Assembly (NCBI GenBank): GCA_000438115.1
Contig: FR903635.1
Span: 25,179-47,452 of the forward strand
Reading direction: 5' to 3'
DNA length: 22,274 bases
Source of the DNA: Prevotella sp. CAG:617
GTDB taxonomy: Bacteria > Bacteroidota > Bacteroidia > Bacteroidales > Bacteroidaceae
Below the pieces are notes generated by a model that worked only from the letters and a program-made list of their open reading frames with translations, ran no database searches and was not told the DNA's origin. Within the stretch, counting starts at the first letter, position 1. Every line of letters begins with the position of its first letter. Position numbers and translations under genes: made by a program. Shown here piece by piece: positions 7,713 to 14,194 of the stretch.

Positions 7713-7742
7713 ATCCGGCACCTGTTTTGAAAAAGGTGCCGG
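7705..7742 (-). terminator. Second (backup) terminator downstream of ddl
   Basis: A 9-bp perfect stem (CCGGCACCT at 7715-7723 with its complement at 7734-7742) with a 10-nt loop. On the minus strand it is followed by ATA and seven U (A run at 7705-7711). The U run overlaps the outer arm of the neighbouring large inverted repeat. Confidence 0.55.
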
Positions 7743-7771
7743 CCTGTTCTGCCGCCGCGCCACGCGGAAAC

Positions 7772-7808
7772 AAAAAAGGTGTCCGTCCCTGCTGTCAGGG
7801 CGGACACC
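7772..7808 (-). terminator. Intrinsic terminator of ddl
   Basis: 13-bp stem with one bulged base (7778-7791 against 7796-7808, loop CTGT), followed on the minus strand by six U (A run 7772-7777). It starts 25 bp past the ddl stop codon and closes the PASTA-rluD-ddl operon. Confidence 0.85.
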
Positions 7809-7833
7809 CAAGGCCCAAACGGCCGTATGTCTG

Positions 7834-8823
7834 TCAGAATTTACCTTCGATGATTTCGCTCAGCACCTCGGTGATGTCAAGTCCGGCGGCACGCACCTGC
7901 TGGGGAATGAAGCTGGTTTCGGTCATACCCGGAGTCGTGTTGATTTCGAGCAGGTTAATCTGCTCGTTACCCTTTTCGCCGGTCAGGATGTAGTCAATGC
8001 GGATAATGCCGTAGCAGCCCAGCATGTTGTAGATGTAGGCCGTCATGTCGCTTACGCGGCGGGCCGTTTCGGGAGCAATGCGAGCCGGCGTAATCTCGTT
8101 GACCTTACCGTTGTACTTGGCGTCGTAGTCAAAGAATTCCTGCGTCGTCACCACCTCGGTAATGGGCAGGGTGCGCACGCCGCTCTTTCCGCGGAAACAG
8201 CCGCAGGTAATCTCCGTACCCACCATGATTTTCTCTACCATCACCTCGTCGCTCTCGTGCATGGCCTTTTCGATGGCCGGCGCCAGAGCCTCGGCACTCT
8301 TCACCTTGGTCACGCCGAAGCTGGAACCGCCCGCGTTAGGCTTGACGAAGCACGGCAGGCCCAGCCTGCTGATAATCTCGTCGGCCGAAGGCTGCGGGCA
8401 GCCCTTGCGCAGCAATACGGAGTCGGACAAATGAAGCGAGGGGAAGGAACGCAAAAAGTTGTTGAGCGCATATTTGTTGAACGTCAGCGACTCTACCAGC
8501 ACGTCGCTCGTGGAATACGGCAGGTTAATCAGGTCGAAATAGCCCTGAAGAATACCGTTTTCGCCCGGCGTACCGTGAATGGTGATGTAGGCAAAGTCAA
8601 ACGTGTGACGGGTTCCGTCGGGGGTGGTAAACGAAAAGTCGTTGCGGTCAATGGCATACTGTCCGTCCTCATAATGGGCCAGCCACCGCTGCCCCTCCAT
8701 TTCTACTACATAACTGTTGTAGCGCTCCTTGTCCATAAAGGAAAGAATGGTACGGGCGCTACGCATTGACACATCGTGCTCGGAGGAATCGCCTCCTGCT
8801 ACAATAGCAATCGTTCGTTTCAT
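7834..8823 (-). CDS. ddl: D-alanine--D-alanine ligase
   Basis: ATP-grasp ligase that makes D-Ala-D-Ala for peptidoglycan precursors in the cytoplasm. From the ATG at 8823 it has 329 residues. Visible motifs are GGDSSEHDVS near residue 10, HGTPGENGILQGYFDL (D-Ala and ATP loop) near 84, FVKPNAGGSSFGV (ATP-grasp), FFDYDAKYNG (omega-loop region) and the metal-binding EINTTPGMTETS near the C-terminus. An in-frame TTG four codons upstream is possible, but the ATG placing MKRTIAIVAGG first fits the family better. It begins 31 bp after the rluD-type gene and is likely cotranscribed with it and the PASTA gene. Confidence 0.96.
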   Translation of the reverse strand: MKRTIAIVAGGDSSEHDVSMRSARTILSFMDKERYNSYVVEMEGQRWLAHYEDGQYAIDRNDFSFTTPDGTRHTFDFAYITIHGTPGENGILQGYFDLINLPYSTSDVLVESLTFNKYALNNFLRSFPSLHLSDSVLLRKGCPQPSADEIISRLGLPCFVKPNAGGSSFGVTKVKSAEALAPAIEKAMHESDEVMVEKIMVGTEITCGCFRGKSGVRTLPITEVVTTQEFFDYDAKYNGKVNEITPARIAPETARRVSDMTAYIYNMLGCYGIIRIDYILTGEKGNEQINLLEINTTPGMTETSFIPQQVRAAGLDITEVLSEIIEGKF

Positions 8824-8854
8824 GTTTTTATACAATTATATTTTGGAAGTAATT

Positions 8855-9928
8855 TTAGGCATGTGTTTGCGCAAACTGCCGCCAGCGTGTAGTCAGACTC
8901 TGCATGTCGGCCGGCAGTTCGGAAGTAAAGTCCATCTCCTGCCCCGTCAGCGGGTGCTGAAAGCCCAGCGTGCGGGCATGGAGCGCCTGGCGCGGACAGG
9001 CCTCAAAGCAATGCTGCACAAACTGCCGGTAGGCAGCCGACACATTGCCGCGCAGAATCTGGTCGCCGCCGTAGCGGGCGTCGTTGAACAGCGGATGACC
9101 GATGTGGCGCATGTGGGCGCGAATCTGATGCGTACGCCCCGTTTCGAGCACACACTCCACCCACGTCACCGGACCAAACGACTCCAGCACACGATAGTGC
9201 GTCACGGCCGGCTTGCCCACCCCTGAGTCGGGCGGAAATACGGCCATCTGCAAACGGTCTTTGGGATTACGGGCAATGTTGCCCTCAATGCGGCCCTCCG
9301 GCTCGTCAAAACGGCCCCACACCAAGGCATTGTAACGCCGGCGGGTGGTCTTGTTGAAGAACTGTACCCCCAGTTTGGTCTTGGCATTAGCCGTTTTGGC
9401 AATCACCAGCAGGCCCGACGTGTCCTTGTCAATGCGGTGCACCAGGCCCAGCGAGGGGTCGTTGGGGTCGTAGCCGGGCATGTGGCGCAAGTGCCACGCC
9501 ACGGCGTGCACCAGCGTACCGTGATAGTTGCCGTGTCCGGGATGTACCACCATGCCGGCGGGCTTGTTGATGACCATCAGCTCGTCGTCCTCATACACAA
9601 TATCAAGCGGAATATCCTCGGGCACAATGGTGTTGTCGTAGGGCGGACGGTCGAGCACCATCGTCACCACGTCGAGCGGCTTGACACGGTAGTTACTCTT
9701 CACGGGACGTCCGCCCACATGAATAAAACCGGCCCGCGCCGCCTGCTGAATGCGGTTGCGCGAAGTGTCGGGCAGATGCTCCACCAGGAATTTGTCAATG
9801 CGCAACAACTGCTGCCCCTTGTCGGCCACCAGACGAAAATGCTCGTACAGCTGCCCGCTCTCGGCGTCCATCTCGTCGTTGGAAAGCGCCTCGGCTTCAT
9901 CTAAGGAATCATCCCAATCCTGCTGCAT
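8855..9928 (-). CDS. Ribosomal large subunit pseudouridine synthase, RluD family
   Basis: RluA/RluD-type enzyme that isomerises uridines in 23S rRNA. From the ATG at 9928 it has 357 residues: an acidic N-terminal stretch (1-25), an S4 RNA-binding domain (LRIDKFLVEHLPDTSRNRIQ, about 42-90) and the catalytic domain. VINKPAGMVVHPGHGN is followed by the signature HRIDKDTSGLLVIAK, where Asp167 in RID is the catalytic nucleophile. GRTHQIRAHMRHIGHPL is also present. A TTG at 9958 would add ten residues (TDIKTKQTD) and leave only 6 bp to the previous gene; the ATG is preferred by resemblance to relatives. The S4 domain favours the RluD/RluC-like class, but the exact uridine targets cannot be assigned. 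Confidence 0.92.
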   Translation of the reverse strand: MQQDWDDSLDEAEALSNDEMDAESGQLYEHFRLVADKGQQLLRIDKFLVEHLPDTSRNRIQQAARAGFIHVGGRPVKSNYRVKPLDVVTMVLDRPPYDNTIVPEDIPLDIVYEDDELMVINKPAGMVVHPGHGNYHGTLVHAVAWHLRHMPGYDPNDPSLGLVHRIDKDTSGLLVIAKTANAKTKLGVQFFNKTTRRRYNALVWGRFDEPEGRIEGNIARNPKDRLQMAVFPPDSGVGKPAVTHYRVLESFGPVTWVECVLETGRTHQIRAHMRHIGHPLFNDARYGGDQILRGNVSAAYRQFVQHCFEACPRQALHARTLGFQHPLTGQEMDFTSELPADMQSLTTRWRQFAQTHA

Positions 9929-9964
9929 GTCTGTCTGCTTTGTTTTTATATCTGTCAAATTGAT

Positions 9965-10609
9965 TTATTCGGCTTCGGGCATACCGGCATCCTCCGGCAG
10001 GCCGTAATCCATGCCCGACAGGCTGTCGGGCATACTGTCAAACGAATACATGATGGTATCGATGGCATTATAGGAATCGTCAATCTTTCCGTTACCGACT
10101 ACCAGCGTCACGGGATCGTCAACCGACACCCTCGTGCCGGCAGCCACCACCCGGCCGCGCACCTTGACGTCATACACCCAGTCCTGGTCGCCGTCAATAT
10201 ATTCCACCTGTCCCAGCTTAAACCCAATGGAACGCAGGCGCGACTGCGCTTCACGCAGCGAACAGTTGTCACCTATGTCGGGCATCACGATGGTAGGCGA
10301 GTTGTCGGAATTGATGGTGATATACACCAGCCGCCCGGGCTTGACCTTCTCACCGGGAGCAATGGACTGCTGCAACACCGTTCCGAAAGCCAGCGAACGT
10401 ACGAACCCGGTGTCACTGACTTCAACGTGCAACCCCAGACGTTCCATCTTCAGGGTAGCCGCTTCCTGACTCAACCCCTTCAGGCTGGGTACAGTAATCG
10501 ACGTGTTGTGGTTCGTATAAAAATCGATTCCCCACAACGCCCCCAGGCAGGTGGCTGTCACCACCACGGCCCACAGAAGAAACTGCAATAAAAAGGTTCT
10601 AAATTTCAC
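9965..10609 (-). CDS. Membrane-anchored PASTA domain protein
   Basis: 214 residues. A single hydrophobic helix (about 6-30) anchors the protein, followed by two PASTA repeats on the outer side: VPSLKGLSQEAATLKMERLGL to YITINS (about 39-101) and MPDIGDNCSLREAQSRLRSIGF to VTLVVGNG (about 109-174). The C-terminal tail is acidic and low in complexity. PASTA repeats bind muropeptides or beta-lactam-like ligands in the known kinases and penicillin-binding proteins; here there is no kinase or transpeptidase domain. The start is GTG at 10609; an in-frame stop eight codons upstream leaves no ATG choice at the N-terminus. It is the first gene of an operon with the rluD-type gene and ddl, which fits a cell-wall role, but the ligand is unknown. 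Confidence 0.88.
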   Translation of the reverse strand: MKFRTFLLQFLLWAVVVTATCLGALWGIDFYTNHNTSITVPSLKGLSQEAATLKMERLGLHVEVSDTGFVRSLAFGTVLQQSIAPGEKVKPGRLVYITINSDNSPTIVMPDIGDNCSLREAQSRLRSIGFKLGQVEYIDGDQDWVYDVKVRGRVVAAGTRVSVDDPVTLVVGNGKIDDSYNAIDTIMYSFDSMPDSLSGMDYGLPEDAGMPEAE

Positions 10610-10698
10610 AGGCGGTACATAAAAGATTCAATACTGCACTTCCCGACGTCCGGGCGACCTGAAAAAAACGGCCAACGCCCCCGTCCGGAATTTTGCGC

Positions 10699-10706
10699 CA
10701 AAGTTA
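10699..10706 (-). promoter_or_regulatory. -7 box of the PASTA-rluD-ddl promoter
   Basis: TAACTTTG on the minus strand matches TAnnTTTG exactly, about 90 bp upstream of the GTG start. No good TTG is seen at the -33 position, because the rpmH terminator hairpin occupies that space (10719-10761). Confidence 0.5.
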
Positions 10707-10710
10707 CGAC

Positions 10711-10761
10711 AAAAAAGCGGGAGGAATACAGGTTTTTCTGAAAAAAACCGATATTCCTCCC
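10711..10761 (-). terminator. Intrinsic terminator of rpmH
   Basis: Inverted repeat with arms 10719-10737 and 10743-10761: 10 bp, a 2-bp mismatch, then 7 bp, loop of 5 nt. On the minus strand the stem is followed by CGC and six U (A run 10711-10716). It sits 53 bp past the rpmH stop. Four T also follow on the plus strand, so it may work both ways. Confidence 0.75.
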
Positions 10762-10814
10762 TTTTGCTGTCCATTGTCCCTCAGCGGACAGCCATGCGCA
10801 TGCGCGGCAAAAAA

Positions 10815-10973
10815 TTAGTGTTTGCCGTGAATTTCGTCTGCAACCGTCAATTTCTTGCGACCTTTTGCGCGACGGGCAGCCAATACGCGACGGCCGTTAG
10901 CCGTAGCCATACGCTGGCGGAAACCATGTTTGTTGTTTCTCTTTCTGTTGTGGGGTTGAAATGTTCTTTTCAT
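10815..10973 (-). CDS. rpmH: 50S ribosomal protein L34
   Basis: A 52-residue, strongly basic protein beginning MKRTFQPHNRKRNNKHGF and continuing with RQRMATANGRRVLAARRAKGR, the hallmark of L34. It ends KKLTVADEIHGKH, a C-terminal extension in keeping with Bacteroidetes L34, which is a little longer than the 46 residues of E. coli. It is a structural component of the large ribosomal subunit. It has its own promoter about 55 bp upstream and its own terminator. In many bacteria rpmH lies beside rnpA and dnaA; here its neighbours are an acyltransferase gene upstream and the PASTA operon downstream. Confidence 0.98.
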   Translation of the reverse strand: MKRTFQPHNRKRNNKHGFRQRMATANGRRVLAARRAKGRKKLTVADEIHGKH

Positions 10974-11026
10974 TTTATTTATGCTGTTTTATTTTGATTA
11001 TGCGGTTATACTGCGCTTTTGGGTTG

Positions 11027-11058
11027 CAAAATTAGAAAGAAAATTCGATACTAACAAA
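11027..11058 (-). promoter_or_regulatory. Promoter of rpmH
   Basis: On the minus strand TTTG (11058-11055) and TAATTTTG (11034-11027) are spaced by 20 bp, an exact match to the Bacteroidetes -33/-7 pair. The leader to the rpmH ATG would be about 50 nt. The rest of the 170-bp spacer upstream of rpmH shows no clear terminator for the preceding acyltransferase gene. Confidence 0.75.
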
Positions 11059-11144
11059 TTGTGTTTCAATTTTCTGCTCATTACAACACATTTTTATGGC
11101 CTGCGACCCGTAAAACACGGCACGCCGGACACTTTTATGCCGCT

Positions 11145-12308
11145 CTACACCTGCGACTCATGCGCCTGCAAATAATTATAAAGCGGATTGGCATACATGC
11201 GCAGCATGGTGTTAAACAGGAATCCGGTATCCTTGCCGGCAAAGTCGGCCTTTCTGATTTTTTCGTGCAGATAATGTTCAAACTCCTGCCGCTCGTCGTG
11301 TGTATAGTATGAGGCAAAGCGGCTGCCCTCCTCGAGCAGATCAACCGCAGCGTAGTTGACCGGACACAAGTTATAACGCAAATGAATCTCGCGGTCCATC
11401 CGGCGGGCTACAGCCTCGAAGAATTCGGCTTTGGGCAGGGCGGCATACGCTTCAATCCAAGTGTTGATACACGGTGCGGCCACATATTTCACGATACCTT
11501 TGTAGCCGAAAATTCCGGTCTGCATGTTGTTGAGGTCGTCAGCCGGGCTTTTCCTGAAAGCGGGGTTGTCACGCTTCTGCTGGAACTCCACGGCCTTCAG
11601 CACGTCGCACGGGTCGTATTCATAGGAAATGGTAAGCGGCACGATGTTCAGCTCTGCCAACTGCTCCACGGGTGTTTTTCCGCTGCCACCCATGGCCAGC
11701 ATTTTCAATACGGCTTCCTGCGTGCGGTCGTCCGAATCCTTAGCGCGCCCTTCGCGCTGCGCAATCCACAGGTTGTCGTGCTTCTCACGGACGACGTAGT
11801 GCATGTAGCGGCTCATGAGCAGACTGCTTTCCAGACGCTGCCGCAGCGACACGGAACGCTGCACCACAAACGACTTGTTGATGCGCACCAGCGTGCGAAT
11901 CCAGGGATAAATGAGCAGATTGTCGCCAATGGCAATCTCCATGGTCGTGGGAAATCCATCACGCAGCAAGGTAAGCCCCAGAAAAGCCGAATCAATCACG
12001 ATGTCGCGGTGGTTCGACACAAACGTATAGTTCTTCTCCTTGTCAGGCAAAGCGCCAAAATCAGCCTGCAGCGACTTGCAGCACTGCCTTTCCAGCTGCT
12101 CCAGCAAAGGCATGAATATGGTTTTCTGCACCGCCAGATTGTCCGGACACGAGAGGAAGAGCTGACGCACCTCCTCCATACTGCGGTCGGGATAAAGCCG
12201 GGCTACAACGCCCTGAAACCGCTCATCCTGCATCAGGCTCTCTATGGCGGCAGGCAACTCCTCCGGCATATAGGGCCGGATGGCATCAAATTCAGCAGGT
12301 ATTTTCAT
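11145..12308 (-). CDS. Glycerolipid-type acyltransferase (PlsC/PlsB-like)
   Basis: 387 residues from the ATG at 12308. The open frame extends further upstream, but a promoter lies inside that extension (12359-12388), so the short start is chosen. Block I reads VSNHRDIVIDSAFL (His100, Asp102, Asp106), block III looks like IAQREGRAKDSDD (near 182-194), and block IV is NIVPLTISYEYDPCD (near 221-235). This order fits acyl-CoA/ACP:glycerol-phosphate or lyso-lipid acyltransferases. The canonical HX4D becomes HX5D or HXD here, so the catalytic pair is uncertain. There is no signal peptide or obvious membrane span; peripheral inner-membrane location is inferred. The substrate could be a lysophospholipid or another lipid such as an ornithine or glycine lipid. 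Confidence 0.78.
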   Translation of the reverse strand: MKIPAEFDAIRPYMPEELPAAIESLMQDERFQGVVARLYPDRSMEEVRQLFLSCPDNLAVQKTIFMPLLEQLERQCCKSLQADFGALPDKEKNYTFVSNHRDIVIDSAFLGLTLLRDGFPTTMEIAIGDNLLIYPWIRTLVRINKSFVVQRSVSLRQRLESSLLMSRYMHYVVREKHDNLWIAQREGRAKDSDDRTQEAVLKMLAMGGSGKTPVEQLAELNIVPLTISYEYDPCDVLKAVEFQQKRDNPAFRKSPADDLNNMQTGIFGYKGIVKYVAAPCINTWIEAYAALPKAEFFEAVARRMDREIHLRYNLCPVNYAAVDLLEEGSRFASYYTHDERQEFEHYLHEKIRKADFAGKDTGFLFNTMLRMYANPLYNYLQAHESQV

Positions 12309-12358
12309 GACTGTTCTTATAGATGTGTGTGTTTTCTTCTTTAGGTTACTTATAGGGG

Positions 12359-12388
12359 CAAAGTTACAAATTAATATGAAACTTCCAA
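12359..12388 (-). promoter_or_regulatory. Promoter of the acyltransferase gene
   Basis: On the minus strand TTG (12388-12386) and TAACTTTG (12366-12359) are 19 bp apart, an exact Bacteroidetes -33/-7 match. Transcription would start about 45 nt before the ATG at 12308, which supports that start codon. Confidence 0.7.
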
Positions 12389-12578
12389 GCCCAACCGGAT
12401 ATGAAACCGGACTGAAGCACCATAACCGTGCATTTTCCTGCATTCCGGCTTTCAGATTGCCATGCCCGTACCCACTCCCCACGCATACCGGCATCAGCCG
12501 CCTCATCTCCGCCCTGCGGAAAAAGGCAGGATAATTGGAAAAAAAGAACGACTTCGTCCCATCTATAATCTTTTTTTA

Positions 12579-12586
12579 TAACTTTA
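12579..12586 (+). promoter_or_regulatory. Possible -7 box of the S41 peptidase gene
   Basis: TAACTTTA differs from TAnnTTTG only in the last base and lies 72 bp before the ATG. No clear TTG is found at the -33 distance, so this is weak. Confidence 0.3.
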
Positions 12587-12657
12587 CCACTGAAAAACAC
12601 CGTTCCCCCCAACATGGAAGGCTGAACGACAAATTAATAACCCCAAAAGACAAATTT

Positions 12658-14067
12658 ATGAACACGACCCTACGCACGCTGCGCCGTGCCTGTCTTACCC
12701 TCGCGCTGTGTGGCCTGGCCCTGACAGCCCGGAGCCAACAGGCGGACGAACAGGACAAGGCGCTCACCCCTGACGAAAAAACGTATATCCTCTCCAAATT
12801 CTGGTCGGAAGTGAAGTACAATTTCGTATATTTCAACCAGATAGGCGAAGCCCGATGGGACAGCCTCTACCGCGCCTACCTGCCCAAGGTGCAGCAAACA
12901 CCCGACAACCGGGCCTTCTACAACGAAATGCGCCGCTTCTGCGCCCTGCTGAAGGACGGCCACACCAACATCATGTGGAACAACTATCCCTGCATCACCA
13001 CCTTTTTCGACCAACTGCAGTGGTACATTTCCGACATTGAAGGCAAGGCCATCGTTACGAGTATCAACGAGCTGAACCGGAAGCGGATTCCCATCGGCAC
13101 GGAAATCGTGAAAGTCAACGGCCTGCCCACGCAGACCTACCTTGAGCAGCACGTCCTGCCGCTCTTCTCGTCGTCCACCGACTACGCACGCCGCGACATG
13201 GCCGTATCGCGCATGCTGCAGGGCCTGCGTGGTGAGTCCTACGACGTAGAGCTGCTCACGCCGGACAAAAAGACCCTGAAGCTCCACCTTACGCACGAAA
13301 TCCAGGAGCCGGTATATTCCGACCCCCTGTACCCGAAGGAAGACGAGTGGAAGCGGCTTGAGCTGAAATGGTATCCGGGCAACGTGGCCTACGTGGCGCT
13401 CAACACGTTCAGTAACCCGGCCATCGTGGACGACTTCGTCAAAATCTTCCCCACCCTGCAGCAACGCGCCAAAAAGCTCATCATCGACCTGCGCTACAAC
13501 GGCGGCGGCAGCACGGAGATCGGATCCAGCATCCTGAAATACCTTACCCCCGACACGCTGCTGACGGGCTCCAAATGGTGCACCCGCGATTACGCCGCCA
13601 GCTATGCGGCCTGGGGTGAATACATGACCCCCGAGGACACCGTAAGCGACAGCTGGAGCCAACGCTGCTACCTGACGGCCCGCGGCGAATACTACGTAGG
13701 ACACGACATCTACACCGTCAGCATACCGCCCTCACATCCCCGACTGGTAGTGCCCACCGTCGTACTGACTGAACACGGCACAGCCTCGGCCGCCGAAGAC
13801 TTCCTGATTCTGGCTGACGGGCAGAAACACTTCACCAAAATCGGACGCCCCTCCAACGGCAGCACCGGCCAGCCCATCGTCATCGACCTGGGCCACGGCT
13901 TCAGCGCCCGCATCTGCACCAAAAAGGACACCTATGCCGACGGCCGCCTCTTTGTAGGCTGCGGCGTACAGCCCGACATCGTAGTGGAGCCCACCGTCAA
14001 GGACCTCATCAAGGGACGCGACGGCCAGCTGGAAGCCGCCCTCAAGTTCCTCAAAAAGCAGAAATAA
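12658..14067 (+). CDS. Secreted S41-family serine peptidase
   Basis: 469 residues from the ATG at 12658. This start gives a clean signal peptide (basic MNTTLRTLRR, hydrophobic core, cleavage likely near ALTARSQ at 22-27); a TTG upstream at 12535 would bury it. The N-terminal helical S41 domain contains FWSEVKYNFVYF (48-59) and LLKDGHTNIMW (97-107). A PDZ-like segment follows (GTEIVKVNGLP near 147-157). The catalytic tail-specific protease domain has LIIDLRYNGGGSTEIG (274-289) and VVLTEHGTASAAEDFL (368-383), with Ser377 as the expected nucleophile. Closing residues VGCGVQPDIVVEPTVKDL are also typical. It probably acts in the periplasm or at the outer membrane; the substrate is unknown. It converges on the DUF3943 gene. 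Confidence 0.9.
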   Translation: MNTTLRTLRRACLTLALCGLALTARSQQADEQDKALTPDEKTYILSKFWSEVKYNFVYFNQIGEARWDSLYRAYLPKVQQTPDNRAFYNEMRRFCALLKDGHTNIMWNNYPCITTFFDQLQWYISDIEGKAIVTSINELNRKRIPIGTEIVKVNGLPTQTYLEQHVLPLFSSSTDYARRDMAVSRMLQGLRGESYDVELLTPDKKTLKLHLTHEIQEPVYSDPLYPKEDEWKRLELKWYPGNVAYVALNTFSNPAIVDDFVKIFPTLQQRAKKLIIDLRYNGGGSTEIGSSILKYLTPDTLLTGSKWCTRDYAASYAAWGEYMTPEDTVSDSWSQRCYLTARGEYYVGHDIYTVSIPPSHPRLVVPTVVLTEHGTASAAEDFLILADGQKHFTKIGRPSNGSTGQPIVIDLGHGFSARICTKKDTYADGRLFVGCGVQPDIVVEPTVKDLIKGRDGQLEAALKFLKKQK

Positions 14068-14104
14068 CCTTTCCCCCGCAGGCCAGCTCACGAAAGACGG
14101 TTTG

Positions 14105-14154
14105 AAAAAACAACAAGGTCGAACCTTAATAGAATAAGGTCCGACCTTGTTGTT
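14105..14154. terminator. Bidirectional terminator between the S41 peptidase and DUF3943 genes
   Basis: 20-bp inverted repeat with one mismatch or wobble (arms 14109-14128 and 14135-14154, 6-nt loop), lying between convergent genes. The U run is best on the minus strand (A run 14105-14110), so it serves the DUF3943 gene most clearly. On the plus strand the arm ends in a T-rich sequence. Confidence 0.85.
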
Positions 14155-14194
14155 ACAAACTGCCGGCTATTAAAAACAGCCTAAATATCTCCAG

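Larger units (their letters stand above)
7353..7833. other. Structured intergenic region between ddl and etfB
   Basis: 480 bp without a convincing gene. From the ddl side it contains two hairpin terminators in the minus direction, a 121-bp inverted repeat, the probable etfB promoter and a leader of about 190 nt. The leader can form a G/C-rich hairpin near 7399-7435, where GGTTGTCTCC and GGGGTGGACAAAC face each other. I do not recognise a named riboswitch. Confidence 0.6.
12309..12657. other. Divergent intergenic region between the acyltransferase and S41 peptidase genes
   Basis: About 350 bp. It carries the acyltransferase promoter on the minus strand near 12359-12388 and a weaker -7-like box for the peptidase at 12579-12586. 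The middle (12390-12560) shows no gene or strong hairpin. A 39-codon plus-strand frame starting near 12462 has no recognisable features. Confidence 0.6.

Noticed and set aside
7464..7811. 115-codon minus-strand frame in the ddl-etfB spacer
   Set aside because: It is built largely from the inverted repeat arms and passes through two terminator hairpins; Cys/Arg-rich and without family resemblance.
7138..8769. 543-codon plus-strand open frame spanning etfB 5' end, the spacer and ddl
   Set aside because: It runs through two terminators, an inverted repeat and two real genes on the opposite strand, and its translation resembles no protein family.
12309..12506. N-terminal extension of the acyltransferase by 66 codons
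   Set aside because: A consensus promoter lies inside the extension and the extra residues look non-coding; the ATG at 12308 is better.
12462..12581. 39-codon plus-strand frame upstream of the S41 peptidase gene
   Set aside because: It is proline-rich without pattern, lacks a start context and covers the likely promoter region.
12670..13704. 344-codon minus-strand open frame within the S41 peptidase gene
   Set aside because: The plus-strand protein has a signal peptide and catalytic motifs; the reverse frame is a codon-bias shadow.
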